Assembly (NCBI GenBank): GCA_031418215.1
Contig: JANOXC010000119.1
Location: 5,198 to 69,197, forward strand
DNA: 64,000 nt
Origin: JANOXC01 sp031418215
Lineage (GTDB): Bacteria; Bacteroidota; Bacteroidia; AKYH767-A; OLB10
Direction of reading: 5' to 3'
Made by a program: the position numbers and the translations under genes. Shown piece by piece: positions 51,218-59,925 of this stretch. The notes beneath the pieces were generated by a model. It had not been told where the DNA came from. It made no database searches and worked only from the letters and a program-made list of their open reading frames with translations. Every line of letters starts with the position of its first letter. Positions within the stretch are counted from its first letter, which is position 1.

Positions 51218-51255
51218 AAACTGTCTCAAGAGGATACTTTTGAGACAGTTTCTTT
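51218..51255 (+). terminator. Intrinsic terminator after the esterase-like gene
   Basis: A perfect 12-bp stem (AAACTGTCTCAA at 51218-51229, TTGAGACAGTTT at 51240-51251) with a 10-base loop is followed directly by CTTTT. It starts 19 bases after the stop at 51199 and isolates the next gene, which must have its own promoter in the following 60 bases. Confidence 0.9.
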
Positions 51256-51311
51256 TATTGCCCAATCAATATATTTAAGTTATTAACGTTTACTGCTAAA
51301 TAAGTATATAA

Positions 51312-52055
51312 GTGAAAGTTCGCATTCCTTTTAAATTCATTACCTTAATCTTATTTCTTTTTTCCAATGAGATAAAAGCACAAAAGGATGTTACCACATT
51401 TGGTTTTGTGATGAAACCTATTTTCTCCAGCAAATATTTCCGAACAGGACCAACAGATATTGCTGATAATGGTATTAATTTCAATTTAGCACAGCAATCA
51501 GGATTTAGTGCCGGTGGTGTGCTTCGCTGGGGTTTAACCAAGTCACTTTCTTTTGAAACAGGTATTAACTATGTAAAGCGTAATTATCAACTAAAAATCA
51601 CAGATTCAACTTCTACCCGTAAATCAGATTTTAAAATTGTTGGTTACGAAGTACCGCTCCAGGCACTAATTTTTATTCAATTGAGTGAAGATATCTGGAT
51701 GAATGCAGCGCTTGGACCGTCAATTGATATGTTTCCTTCTGACGTAAGTACATCTGATGATTATTTTGCTCAGCAGAGTATTCGAAATAGTAATACCGGC
51801 GTTTTTAATCTGGGCATAATAGCTAACCTTGGATGGGAATGGCGAACAAAAAAAAATGGATATATATATTTAGGCGCATGTTATCACCGTTCTTTTAACG
51901 ATACCTATACCACTACCATTGGTTACATCAACGACCCTAAAGCAAAAGAACCTTATGCCCAGGTACAAACAGGGCTTACAGGTGATTATCTAACTTTCGA
52001 CATCCGTTATTATTTTCACGAAGACCCGGAGAAGAAGGCGAAAAAGAAAAAATAG
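51312..52055 (+). CDS. Outer-membrane beta-barrel protein (PorT-like size class)
   Basis: A 247-residue protein starting with GTG; the signal peptide is VKVRIPFKFITLILFLFSNEIKA|Q. Strand pattern: FGFVMKPIFSSKYF, SGFSAGGVLRWGLTKSLSFETGINYVKRNYQLKI, VPLQALIFIQL, DIWMNAALGPSIDM, FNLGIIANLGWEWR, YIYLGACYHRSF and LTFDIRYYF near the end. This suits an 8-stranded barrel of the outer-membrane beta-barrel (PF13568-like) kind found throughout Bacteroidota. A Lys-rich tail (EKKAKKKK) follows the final strand and is unusual for barrels. No specific role is indicated. Confidence 0.75.
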   Translation: MKVRIPFKFITLILFLFSNEIKAQKDVTTFGFVMKPIFSSKYFRTGPTDIADNGINFNLAQQSGFSAGGVLRWGLTKSLSFETGINYVKRNYQLKITDSTSTRKSDFKIVGYEVPLQALIFIQLSEDIWMNAALGPSIDMFPSDVSTSDDYFAQQSIRNSNTGVFNLGIIANLGWEWRTKKNGYIYLGACYHRSFNDTYTTTIGYINDPKAKEPYAQVQTGLTGDYLTFDIRYYFHEDPEKKAKKKK

Positions 52056-52119
52056 CAGCAGTGGCAGTTGATTCCTATAGCAATCGGGATTGCAGTTAAA
52101 AAATGTCCTCACCTTTCTT

Positions 52120-52159
52120 AAACAATTTCAAACCATTTCAAACAAAATCAAACCAGTAT
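52120..52159. repeat. Decamer array AAACNATTTC x4
   Basis: Four 10-base units AAACAATTTC AAACCATTTC AAACAAAATC AAACCAGTAT lie in the 186-base convergent gap. They belong to the same AAAC decamer family as the arrays at 23811 and 45666, here without an adjoining heptamer part. Confidence 0.75.
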
Positions 52160-52241
52160 ATATGGTTGCTTTTACTACAGTTTCAATCATTAAGTTAAAT
52201 TAGCTTCAGGAGGCAAAAAAATACGATTTGACTCCTTACTG

Positions 52242-53147
52242 TCAAAACCCGAACATTTGAAATTCAGCATGACGTTTTTCAGACCATTTTACTGCAGGAA
52301 GCGGAAATTTAACAAAACCAATAACCTCTGAAATGCCACGCATTGTTTTTGAATGCCATTTTATTTTGGTGAGGTCAATATCTGCAGAAATATAATATTC
52401 TCGTTTTCTTTCAGCTTCCGGAAAAATAACCTGATCAATTTCATATACCTGCTCATAAGCCGTTACCAATCCACTTGTACCATAGCCTCCTGCTAAATTG
52501 AGCCATTTTGGAAAACGAGAATCTTTATTCAGAAAAGAATATATATTGAAACTTAACCAATAAGTCTGTCCATTATAATCCTTAAACAAACGTTCAAGTG
52601 ATGTTTCACCCAATACATCAGGACGATACTTTGCAAATTCAGAAGGTACATAGGAGAATTTCATTGTTATGCGCTGCTCCTTCCATCCTAATTGTTGTCC
52701 TAGAAAGAGTGCGCATCCGGCAGTATTGGCAACCATATCGGAAGAAGAAAATCCCCAGTTTGTTGAATAAGCATCAAACAATTCAATAGTGGAAAGAAAA
52801 AGAAAACTGATACCCGTTCCAATCAAAGCACTTTTTTTCTGGCTTGTTCCAGTCCATAAAACAATATTATTACACCAGCGACTGATATAATAAGCTGAAC
52901 CCACATGACCTAATTTATCCATTCCCTTCCACTCATGACTGTCATCGAATGCGTGAAAAGTTGTTGAAGGATAATCATCATACCACAATTTATACAAGCC
53001 TGTCATGGAGGCTGCATAGGTTACACCCAAACCTATTCCGGCAATCCTTGCTCGTTGTGGATTGAAAGTGGAAATGCTGTCGGCATCACCGGCCCTGCAG
53101 TGTATGTTTACCAGCAATAGAAAAAACAATAGAAAATATTTTATCAT
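52242..53147 (-). CDS. DUF2279-family membrane/envelope protein
   Basis: This 301-residue protein has an N-terminal hydrophobic signal (MIKYFLLFFLLLVNIHC; the Cys may be a lipid-attachment site). DUF2279 (YfiM-like) features are WYDDYPSTTFHAFDDSHEWKGMDKLGHVGSAYY with the conserved D-K-x-G-H, and STNWGFSSSDMVANTAG with the S-x-x-D-M-x-x-N motif. Three short hydrophobic segments precede a beta-rich C-terminal half. The biochemical role of the family is not known; the paired conserved His/Asp motifs suggest a membrane-embedded enzyme or binding site. Confidence 0.8.
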   Translation of the reverse strand: MIKYFLLFFLLLVNIHCRAGDADSISTFNPQRARIAGIGLGVTYAASMTGLYKLWYDDYPSTTFHAFDDSHEWKGMDKLGHVGSAYYISRWCNNIVLWTGTSQKKSALIGTGISFLFLSTIELFDAYSTNWGFSSSDMVANTAGCALFLGQQLGWKEQRITMKFSYVPSEFAKYRPDVLGETSLERLFKDYNGQTYWLSFNIYSFLNKDSRFPKWLNLAGGYGTSGLVTAYEQVYEIDQVIFPEAERKREYYISADIDLTKIKWHSKTMRGISEVIGFVKFPLPAVKWSEKRHAEFQMFGF

Positions 53148-53573
53148 TCTTACTGTAGCTGTATGTTTATGATAAAATAATTAGTTGCCAATCGATCCGT
53201 ATTATTTCTGATAACTGAATGTTGCCTTTTACAAATTTAATGTTTTTGGGAATGAATAGGTCCCTTTGAGAAAGGGTTATGATAACATAATGACGTCACG
53301 ATGCTTTCATTGTCAGCATGTAAAATTACAAACTCCAAATGTAATCCCGATAACTAACGATATCAGAATGTAAAATGTAAAATTCTAAATGCAAAATGTA
53401 AAAGTTCAATTAAAATCCGACATTTAGCTGTAGCAAAAAATAATTAGTCCCGTAAGCTAAAAATGAGCGAATTGATTAAAATTTTTCCCTTAACCCAGTA
53501 GGGGTAAAATATCACTAACAACAAATGAAGTAATTAGTTACGATCCCAAAGGGATCGAACATTGAAAACACGA
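53148..53573. repeat. Gene-free stretch with heptamer arrays and short palindromes
   Basis: This 426-base gap lies between two same-strand genes. It contains two 7-base-period arrays: GCATGTA AAATTAC AAACTCC AAATGTA (53316-53343) and GAATGTA AAATGTA AAATTCT AAATGCA AAATGTA AAAGTTC (53366-53407). It also holds AACCCAGTAGGGGT (53492-53505) and the palindrome CGATCCCAAAGGGATCG (53541-53557, 7-bp stem, AAA loop) 16 bases past the phosphohexomutase stop. The last two look like a common Bacteroidota intergenic element. No ORF or RNA gene is evident. Confidence 0.6.
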
Positions 53574-54989
53574 TCAATTCAATAAAGTAGCCTTGCTATC
53601 ATTCAAAATATCGAATGCTGAATCCTTGGTACTCGATTCTGCATACAACCGCAAAACAGGTTCTGTACCGGAAGCACGTATCATCATCCAGTCACCATTC
53701 TCAAAAAAGTATTTATATCCATCAAGATCTTCTATATGATCTACCTTATACTTTCCAAAACTTTTATATTGACCACTTTTACAATTGGCCAATATCTTTT
53801 GTTTTACTTCTTCTTTCAGATGAACATCATTTCGCTCAAAAGAAAACTGACCAACAATTTCATATACTTCAGCAATAAGATCATTTAATGTCTTGCCACT
53901 ACGGGCCATAAACTCCCAAAGTGTGAGACCCATCCAGATGCCATCACGCTCTGGAATATGTCCTTTGATGGCAATACCGCCGGACTCTTCACCACCAAGC
54001 AATACATCTTCCTTAATCATTATCTCTGCAATATATTTAAATCCAATTTTCACAGTTTCAATTTCCAGTCCATAATGCTTGCACAACTTGGCTACTTTCG
54101 GTGTTGTGGAAAAAGCAGTACAAACCTTACCGCGCAAACCTTTGTACTTATAGAGATAGTGAATTAAAAGTAAAATAATATGATGTGAATCTACAAAATT
54201 TCCCTGTGCGTCATAAAATCCAAGACGGTCAGCATCACCATCGGTTACTAAACCGGAACTGATCTTTCCTCCTGCATTCTTTATCAAATTTGAAAACTCA
54301 GTAAGATTCTTATGAATAGGTTCTGGTGCTTGTCCCATAAAGGATGGGTTATAATCGCTATGCAACATAATTAAGTCAGGCAGAATTCTTTTCATCACAT
54401 TTTGACCTGAACCATACATAGCATCATAAGCCAATACCATTCCGGATTTACGAATAGCATCCAGATCAAAGTTCTTAATTACATGATCTGTATACATGGT
54501 CTCCAGATCAGTATAAGACAACAACTTATTTTTCTCAAAAACTTCTAAAGAAATATTACTAAGATCGATAGTACATTGGTCCGGAATTAGTTTCTCAATT
54601 TCTTCCACCATTGCCGGCAATAATGGACCACCATACCATCCTTTCAGTTTAAAACCGTTGTATTCTGGGGGATTATGGCTAGCTGTAATGATAATTCCCA
54701 GATCAGTTTTCAAATTCACAGCACCCAGGGAAATCATTGGCGTGGAAACAAATCCTTTTGCCAGCTCTACCCTGATTCCTTTACTGCATAGAACATGAGC
54801 TATTGTATGGCAAAATAATTCACCGGCAAAGCGGCAATCATGGCCCAGCACAACAGCAGGTTTTTCGCCCCTGTTTTGTAAAAGCCATTTGGCAGTGCCT
54901 TCTGCTACACGCGCTACATTAGCAACAGTAAAATCTTTGGCGATGATAGCACGCCAGCCATCGGTTCCAAATTTTATTTTATCTACCAT
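53574..54989 (-). CDS. Alpha-D-phosphohexomutase (phosphoglucomutase/phosphomannomutase)
   Basis: This 471-residue cytosolic enzyme interconverts hexose 1- and 6-phosphates. All four family loops are present: FGTDGWRAI at the N-terminus, the phosphoserine loop ITASHNPPEYNGFKLKG (Ser104), the metal loop TDGDADRLGF (~250), the sugar loop GGEESGGIAIKGHIPERDG (~332) and the phosphate loop IRASGTEPVLRLYAES (~437). It resembles the short PGM/PMM form common in Bacteroidota. Glucose or mannose specificity cannot be settled by eye. Confidence 0.93.
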   Translation of the reverse strand: MVDKIKFGTDGWRAIIAKDFTVANVARVAEGTAKWLLQNRGEKPAVVLGHDCRFAGELFCHTIAHVLCSKGIRVELAKGFVSTPMISLGAVNLKTDLGIIITASHNPPEYNGFKLKGWYGGPLLPAMVEEIEKLIPDQCTIDLSNISLEVFEKNKLLSYTDLETMYTDHVIKNFDLDAIRKSGMVLAYDAMYGSGQNVMKRILPDLIMLHSDYNPSFMGQAPEPIHKNLTEFSNLIKNAGGKISSGLVTDGDADRLGFYDAQGNFVDSHHIILLLIHYLYKYKGLRGKVCTAFSTTPKVAKLCKHYGLEIETVKIGFKYIAEIMIKEDVLLGGEESGGIAIKGHIPERDGIWMGLTLWEFMARSGKTLNDLIAEVYEIVGQFSFERNDVHLKEEVKQKILANCKSGQYKSFGKYKVDHIEDLDGYKYFFENGDWMMIRASGTEPVLRLYAESSTKDSAFDILNDSKATLLN

Positions 54990-55150
54990 AAAACAAGAAA
55001 TTTAATGCGTTTAATTTATAACTAATAAGGATAATGGATTTAGAAAATCCATCTCGCAAATGTAAAATATAAGCTTAAATATTGCTAACAATCAATAAAA
55101 ATATTGTATGCCTCTTTTTACCTTCAAAACCTTCTTATAAAAAGGCACTA

Positions 55151-56251
55151 TTAATAATACTTCACAAATTCAGTTAGCCTGCGCCAATCGTATGTCTGCA
55201 AGGCTTTAAGGTATATAAATGACTGAGCCGGGCTTATTTCCTGGGTATTGATCTTTTTAACAATATAATAAAACTGTTTCTCCCTAATGAAATCAATCCA
55301 GGATTTTAATCCGACAGCGATATCCATTTTTACCATATCGCGATACAATATCTCTGATAATGCGGTATCATTCACATAAACCGTTACTGACACAGGGTCA
55401 TATTCTACTTTATCATTAATTTTTTTCCAGATCTCCTTCACTTCAATCTTTGTAATCAAGAGTTTTGGTTTTTCAGAAATATGAGAGCCAATCTTATCTC
55501 CTCCAAGATTATAATACACTTCCTTGTTAGTAGAAAGAAAATCCTGGACGGCATTTTCAAAACGCCTGGAATTGATAAATTTCTGGCTGTCGGAATTATC
55601 ATTGACGTCCAGCATCCAGGTAACAATCTTCTGTTGAATTTCAGCAAATGAAGCCGATGAGTTTGGAAAGCGGCCTGTGCCGGCCGTAACATCATTCTTA
55701 ATTTGGTCTGATTTGGTCACATTATCTATCACATTTCCTCCGAATTGAATGATGTGATAGGTATAATTCTTCCCATTTAAATAATATGCAAGTGTGGTAT
55801 TGAAATTTCCATTTGCATTACTTTTTACAGTAGTACTAAATACCAAATCCTGAATATCTTTGAAATCAACATAACCAAAACTGACTTCTTCACCAGTCTT
55901 GCTCTTTGAAGAGAAAGAAAATCCACTTGTCTCAGACTTTAAAGATTTACCAACCCCCGTCCAATACTCATATACATATATAATTTCCTGATTGGTAAAA
56001 GAAGTATAGCTTGATCGTTCAATTTCAAGAAGTGAAAGGCCGGTAATCTTAATTTCTTTATCAGGGGAGTCCCACAATTTAACTTTTCCGTTAACCACTT
56101 GTTTATATACCAAAGCCGTAACCTCTGATACAACATTGCAACCCAACGTATCATGTTGTTCTCCTCTAACTACACGAATCAGCACTGGAGTTTGGGTAAA
56201 TCCATCAACAAAAAAAACACAGGAAAAAAGCAACATCAATAAAAATCTCAT
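55151..56251 (-). CDS. Exported protein of unknown function
   Basis: A 366-residue protein with a signal peptide (MRFLLMLLFSCVFFVDGFT|Q). The mature part has a repeated pattern of tyrosine-rich strands (IIYVYEYWTG, NFNTTLAYYLNGKNYTYHII) and a C-terminal helical half (AVGLKSWIDFIREKQFYYIVKKINTQ…YDWRRLTEFVKYY). GKVKLWDSPDKEIKI followed by LLEIE recalls GldN/PorN-type T9SS periplasmic proteins, but the resemblance is short and the rest does not clearly match, so I leave it unassigned. It stands alone between the phosphohexomutase and recF, all on the minus strand. Confidence 0.65.
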   Translation of the reverse strand: MRFLLMLLFSCVFFVDGFTQTPVLIRVVRGEQHDTLGCNVVSEVTALVYKQVVNGKVKLWDSPDKEIKITGLSLLEIERSSYTSFTNQEIIYVYEYWTGVGKSLKSETSGFSFSSKSKTGEEVSFGYVDFKDIQDLVFSTTVKSNANGNFNTTLAYYLNGKNYTYHIIQFGGNVIDNVTKSDQIKNDVTAGTGRFPNSSASFAEIQQKIVTWMLDVNDNSDSQKFINSRRFENAVQDFLSTNKEVYYNLGGDKIGSHISEKPKLLITKIEVKEIWKKINDKVEYDPVSVTVYVNDTALSEILYRDMVKMDIAVGLKSWIDFIREKQFYYIVKKINTQEISPAQSFIYLKALQTYDWRRLTEFVKYY

Positions 56252-56355
56252 AACTAAATTGATCTAAATCGGGTCTCTAACAACCAGTGCGCTAAGTTAC
56301 TGATTAGTGCTGACCTTAGAAAACGCGGAACCCCAATGAATACAGGCATTCTGAC

Positions 56356-57435
56356 CTAAAAATGATAGGCAGTTACCTGTTTATTTAATTTTCCAAAAAC
56401 AGCTTCTGCCCTGCCCTTATGGGTGTCAGTTACAAAGAGTTGACCAAAAGTTTCAGCACTTACCAAGGCTAGCAATCTTTCCATTCGCATATCATCCAGC
56501 TTTTCAAAGATATCATCCAGTAAAAGAAGCGGCCTTTTATGGGTAAGTTGCTTTATATATTCGAACTGCGCTAACTTCAGTGAAACCACAAAAGATTTTT
56601 GCTGACCCTGTGAGCCAAAACGCCTTACTGATTTACCTCCAATTAAAAACTCAAGGTCATCTTTATGAATTCCTGCAGTGGTGTGTTGCAGTAACTTGTC
56701 ACGATGGCTGTGTCGATGTAATAAACTGATTAAATCGCCCTGTTCTAACTGTGATTCATAAAGAACTGATGCATCCTCCTGCCCATCCGTTATTATTTGG
56801 TAGTAATGATTAAATAATAACTTGAATTCTTCCAAAAATAATTTACGTGACTGGTAAATTGGTGAAGCATAAGCGTTTAATTGTTCATCCAAAATCTCTA
56901 AAGTACCAGTATCCGATGAACGGCTGGCTGCCAATTGTTTTAATAATGCATTCCGTTGCTGCAATACACGCTGATAAGCAGTCAGGTTTTGTAAGTAATC
57001 TCTATTTACCTGACAAATTATGCTATCTAAAAACTTACGTCGTACCTCGCTGCTGCCGTTGATCAATTCCTGATCGCCCGGAGCAATCATTACAATAGGG
57101 ATCAAACCGATGTGATCGGCAATACGTTGATATTCTTTTTGATTGCGCTTTACTATTTTCTTCTGACCCTGTTTCAAACCACAGTAAATAGCTTCTTCAT
57201 AACCATCAAGATCAAAAACGCCATGAATAGTGAAGTAATGTTGTCCTTCCTGTATGTTCAGGCTGTCGGTATTACTGAAATAACTTTTAGAAAGTGAAAG
57301 ATAATGAATAGCGTCCAACACGTTCGTTTTTCCACTGCCGTTAGGGCCGGTAAAGCAATTGATTTCTTCACTGAAAGCAAACTCCGCTTCAGTATGGTTT
57401 TTAAAATGAAAGAGCTTCAGTTGTTTTAAATACAC
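56356..57435 (-). CDS. recF: DNA replication and repair protein RecF
   Basis: A 359-residue SMC-like ATPase that helps load RecA at gaps, with RecO and RecR. The Walker A motif is GPNGSGKT (residues 30-37), the signature is RFGSQGQQKSFVVSLKLAQ and the Walker B motif is PLLLLDDIFEKLD, followed by the D-loop MRMERLL. The family-typical N-terminus LKQLKLFHFKNH is present, and IGLIPIVMIAPGDQELINGSSEVRRKFLD is the lid region. Length is normal. It is divergent from the MuiA-like gene; dnaN/dnaA are not nearby. Confidence 0.95.
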   Translation of the reverse strand: MYLKQLKLFHFKNHTEAEFAFSEEINCFTGPNGSGKTNVLDAIHYLSLSKSYFSNTDSLNIQEGQHYFTIHGVFDLDGYEEAIYCGLKQGQKKIVKRNQKEYQRIADHIGLIPIVMIAPGDQELINGSSEVRRKFLDSIICQVNRDYLQNLTAYQRVLQQRNALLKQLAASRSSDTGTLEILDEQLNAYASPIYQSRKLFLEEFKLLFNHYYQIITDGQEDASVLYESQLEQGDLISLLHRHSHRDKLLQHTTAGIHKDDLEFLIGGKSVRRFGSQGQQKSFVVSLKLAQFEYIKQLTHKRPLLLLDDIFEKLDDMRMERLLALVSAETFGQLFVTDTHKGRAEAVFGKLNKQVTAYHF

Positions 57436-57573
57436 TTTTTTACCTGAAAGAGTGATGTGGATAAGTCAATTAACTTTAGGAGCAAAGAAAGTAAAGTTTA
57501 ATCTAAAAATTAAGATCATAGGAAATGATAATTTTTACTTTAAATAAACGTTTTGCCATTTAGTTGTCTACTC

Positions 57574-57622
57574 TTGGAAAAAGCCAAAAATTAACCTCCT
57601 ATTTTTGGAAACCCCAAAATTG
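57574..57622 (+). promoter_or_regulatory. Paired dyads upstream of the MuiA-like gene
   Basis: Two related words, TTGGAAAAAGCCAAAAATT (57575-57593) and TTGGAAACCCCAAAATTG (57605-57622), follow each other. They can pair in two ways: CCAAAAAT (57584-57591) with ATTTTTGG (57601-57608), or TTTTGG (57603-57608) with CCAAAA (57614-57619). A TATTTTTG at 57600-57607 also matches a -7 box, and TAAATTTG at 57635-57642 is a second. This could be an operator or an alternative leader hairpin. Confidence 0.35.
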
Positions 57623-57660
57623 TTAAAAATCAATTAAATTTGATGCTAAATTAAATATTC

Positions 57661-59265
57661 ATGATATTCAAATTACAAAGCACCTTTGTTTTTCTTTTTT
57701 TAGTTAGCAATACATTTGCTCAGCAGCCAATTATTATTGAAAAAACTGATTTAACCGAGGTGAAGCTATATCAAAACGGAGCTTACATCAGTCGTTCGGC
57801 TAAAACACAGTTGAATGAGGGATTTAATGAAGTGGTATTTAAAAATCTTTCGCCCTATATCAATTCGCAGACCTTAACAGTTAAAGGAATGGGTGATGCA
57901 ACCATATTAAATGTTTCCTTTAAACAGAATTATCTGAAAGACAAATATAAGCCGAAAGAAATTACTATGTTGGAATCCAACCTGGATACGCTTAATTACA
58001 AATACCAACAAGTACTCAATACTTCAGCTATTTTAAAAGAGAAAGAAAGTCTTTTATTGGCTAATAAATCTATTGGTGGTGCCAACAATGGCGTGCTGGC
58101 TGATGAGTTAGAGCCGATGATGGATTATTTTTCTGCTAAATTGACTGAAATTAAAGATGACATGTTAAATAATAGTCTGAAAGAAAAAAAATTGCGTGAG
58201 CAAATTGAAAAAATTAAAAATGAACTTAACAATCGTAATAACAAAAACAATTTACCTGAAGGAAATATTGTGATTGAAGTAAACGCAAAAGGAAAAGGAA
58301 ATGCAACATTCGAATTAGGATATTTAATTGCTACAGAGGCTACCTGGTATAGCTTTTATGATATCAGGACAAAAGACGTCAACAGTCCGGTTCAAATTAT
58401 ATATAAGGCGAAAATCATACAAAATACAGGAGAGAATTGGGAAAACACCAAATTACGTCTTTCTACTGCCAACCCACAAGCCGGAAGTGTAAAACCCGAA
58501 CTTTATCCATGGTATCTCAATTTTAATGTTCCACAAGTTTTATTAAAAGGCACAAGAGATATGAGACAAAATTATCAAATACAAGGTGATGCTCCTGCAG
58601 TAATGTCAACAGCTACACCCGAAATGAAATCAGTTGAGGTTACGTTAAGCCAAAGTCAATTGAGTAGTGAATTCACTGTTGCAATACCATATACCATCAT
58701 GAGTGATGGGCAAGAACACCAGGTTGACATACAATCATTTTCACTCCCTGCTGTTTTTGAATACGTAGCACTTCCCAAACTGGATGTTGATGCTTTTTTA
58801 ACTGCAAGAATTGCAGGATGGGAAGACCTAAGCCTTACACCCGGTGCTGCCAATATATATTTTGACGGAGCTTATGTTGGGGAATCTTACATCAATCCTT
58901 TAGAGACTGGTGACACGCTTACCCTCTCTTTGGGCAGGGATAAAAAAATTATTGTCAAACGTGAAAAACTGAAGGAGTTCAGCAGCTCAAAACTATTCGG
59001 CAACATTAAAGAGCGCTCTTTTACTTATGAAATCAGTGTAAAAAACACGAAGAAAGAAGCTTTGAATATTGTAATACAGGATCAGGTTCCGATTTCACAG
59101 GATAAGGAAATTGAAGTGAAAATAACCGAACTTTCAAATGGTGTTTTGAATGATGTTACAGGAAAAACAGAATGGCGATTGGCAATACAACCCAATGAAA
59201 ATAAAAAAGTCCGACTGTCTTACACTGTGAAATTTCCTAAAAACAAACAAGTTTCAGGTTTATAG
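57661..59265 (+). CDS. MuiA-like protein (DUF4140/DUF4139), exported
   Basis: This 534-residue protein has a signal peptide (MIFKLQSTFVFLFLVSNTFA|QQ). The N-terminal DUF4140 part is VKLYQNGAYISRSAKTQLNEGFNEVVFKNLSPYINSQTLTVKG. A coiled-coil helix follows (~105-200, with MLESNLDTLNYKYQQ and KEKKLREQIEKIKNE), then DUF4139 (~205-530) with ATWYSFYDIRTKDVNSPVQIIYKAKIIQNTGENW, LRLSTANP and LPAVFEYVALPKL. The family is named after a mucoidy inhibitor, but its molecular role is unknown; a periplasmic or surface place fits. It is transcribed alone, divergent from recF. Confidence 0.85.
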   Translation: MIFKLQSTFVFLFLVSNTFAQQPIIIEKTDLTEVKLYQNGAYISRSAKTQLNEGFNEVVFKNLSPYINSQTLTVKGMGDATILNVSFKQNYLKDKYKPKEITMLESNLDTLNYKYQQVLNTSAILKEKESLLLANKSIGGANNGVLADELEPMMDYFSAKLTEIKDDMLNNSLKEKKLREQIEKIKNELNNRNNKNNLPEGNIVIEVNAKGKGNATFELGYLIATEATWYSFYDIRTKDVNSPVQIIYKAKIIQNTGENWENTKLRLSTANPQAGSVKPELYPWYLNFNVPQVLLKGTRDMRQNYQIQGDAPAVMSTATPEMKSVEVTLSQSQLSSEFTVAIPYTIMSDGQEHQVDIQSFSLPAVFEYVALPKLDVDAFLTARIAGWEDLSLTPGAANIYFDGAYVGESYINPLETGDTLTLSLGRDKKIIVKREKLKEFSSSKLFGNIKERSFTYEISVKNTKKEALNIVIQDQVPISQDKEIEVKITELSNGVLNDVTGKTEWRLAIQPNENKKVRLSYTVKFPKNKQVSGL

Positions 59266-59340
59266 TTTTTGATTTAAAGTCTAAGGTTTTAATTTAGTTT
59301 TCAAAGCTATTAAATACTTAATTTTATCTCCTGGTATTTA

Positions 59341-59438
59341 TACTCAATACTCAATACTCAATACTCAATACGCAATACTCAATACTCAATACCCAATACC
59401 CAATACTCAATACCCAATACTCAATACTCAATACTCGA
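59341..59438. repeat. Heptamer array TACTCAA x14
   Basis: Fourteen uninterrupted 7-base units cover exactly 98 bases, nine of them TACTCAA and the others TACCCAA (three), TACGCAA and TACTCGA. It lies in the convergent gap between the MuiA-like gene and the small exported protein and ends five bases before that gene's stop codon. A weaker 7-base-period GTTT stretch precedes it (59266-59300). Confidence 0.9.
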
Positions 59439-59443
59439 AAAAG

Positions 59444-59779
59444 TCACAAATCAAAACGAACAGGATCTATAAAGCAAGAACTCTTTTTCACTTCCTCCCT
59501 TGTGCCATCAGGATATATTACATCCAATTTAACACGTTGCCCCTTTTTATAATTATCCATTACAACCCTTGTTCCATCTATGTTTAATCTTCCTCTGATA
59601 GGCTCACCGGATTGATCATATCGTAAATTTTCTATCCTTTCAACAGGTTTTTCAAGATTGAACTGATATTGCTTAACTGCTGCTGGTACAAACATAGAAT
59701 CACTCTTCAGACTCTGTGCAGAAGAATAGGAAAGTCCAATCAATAAAAAAACAGCAGTCAAATACCAATTTCCCCTCAT
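59444..59779 (-). CDS. Small exported protein of unknown function
   Basis: I choose the ATG at 59779, giving 111 residues with a signal peptide (MRGNWYLTAVFLLIGLSYSSA|Q); an upstream in-frame start at 59818 would place 13 polar residues before the signal. The mature part has FNLEKPVERIENLRYDQSGEPIRGRLNIDGTRVV and KKGQRVKLDVIYPDGTREEV, a small beta-rich domain with paired Gly turns and one Cys near the end. No family is recognised. It stands alone between two repeat arrays. Confidence 0.65.
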   Translation of the reverse strand: MRGNWYLTAVFLLIGLSYSSAQSLKSDSMFVPAAVKQYQFNLEKPVERIENLRYDQSGEPIRGRLNIDGTRVVMDNYKKGQRVKLDVIYPDGTREEVKKSSCFIDPVRFDL

Positions 59780-59819
59780 TCTTTCTTTTGAATAAATTTG
59801 CATTGCTAAGGTAGGCAAA

Positions 59820-59882
59820 GTAATTGGTTAATTGTTATTTGTTAATCGTTATTGCTAAAAGGTTAGTGCTAAAGGTAAAAAT
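59820..59882. repeat. Degenerate heptamer array GTTANTN before recQ
   Basis: Seven-base words GTAATTG GTTAATT GTTATTT GTTAATC GTTATTG CTAAAAG GTTAGTG CTAAAGG TAAAAAT run in register over 63 bases between two divergent genes. The recQ promoter must lie within or just after this array; no clear TAnnTTTG box is seen. Confidence 0.7.
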
Positions 59883-59925
59883 AAGTTAATAGTTAAATAT
59901 GGTTAATATTTATGTATAGCTTTTC

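Noticed and set aside
55151..56251. GldN/PorN assignment
   Set aside because: Only a short stretch near residues 55-75 looks similar; the rest does not match clearly enough to name it.
59341..59438. Possible CRISPR array
   Set aside because: The units are 7 bp with no spacers, and no cas genes are present; the RCC1 and NLIN repeats are coding repeats.
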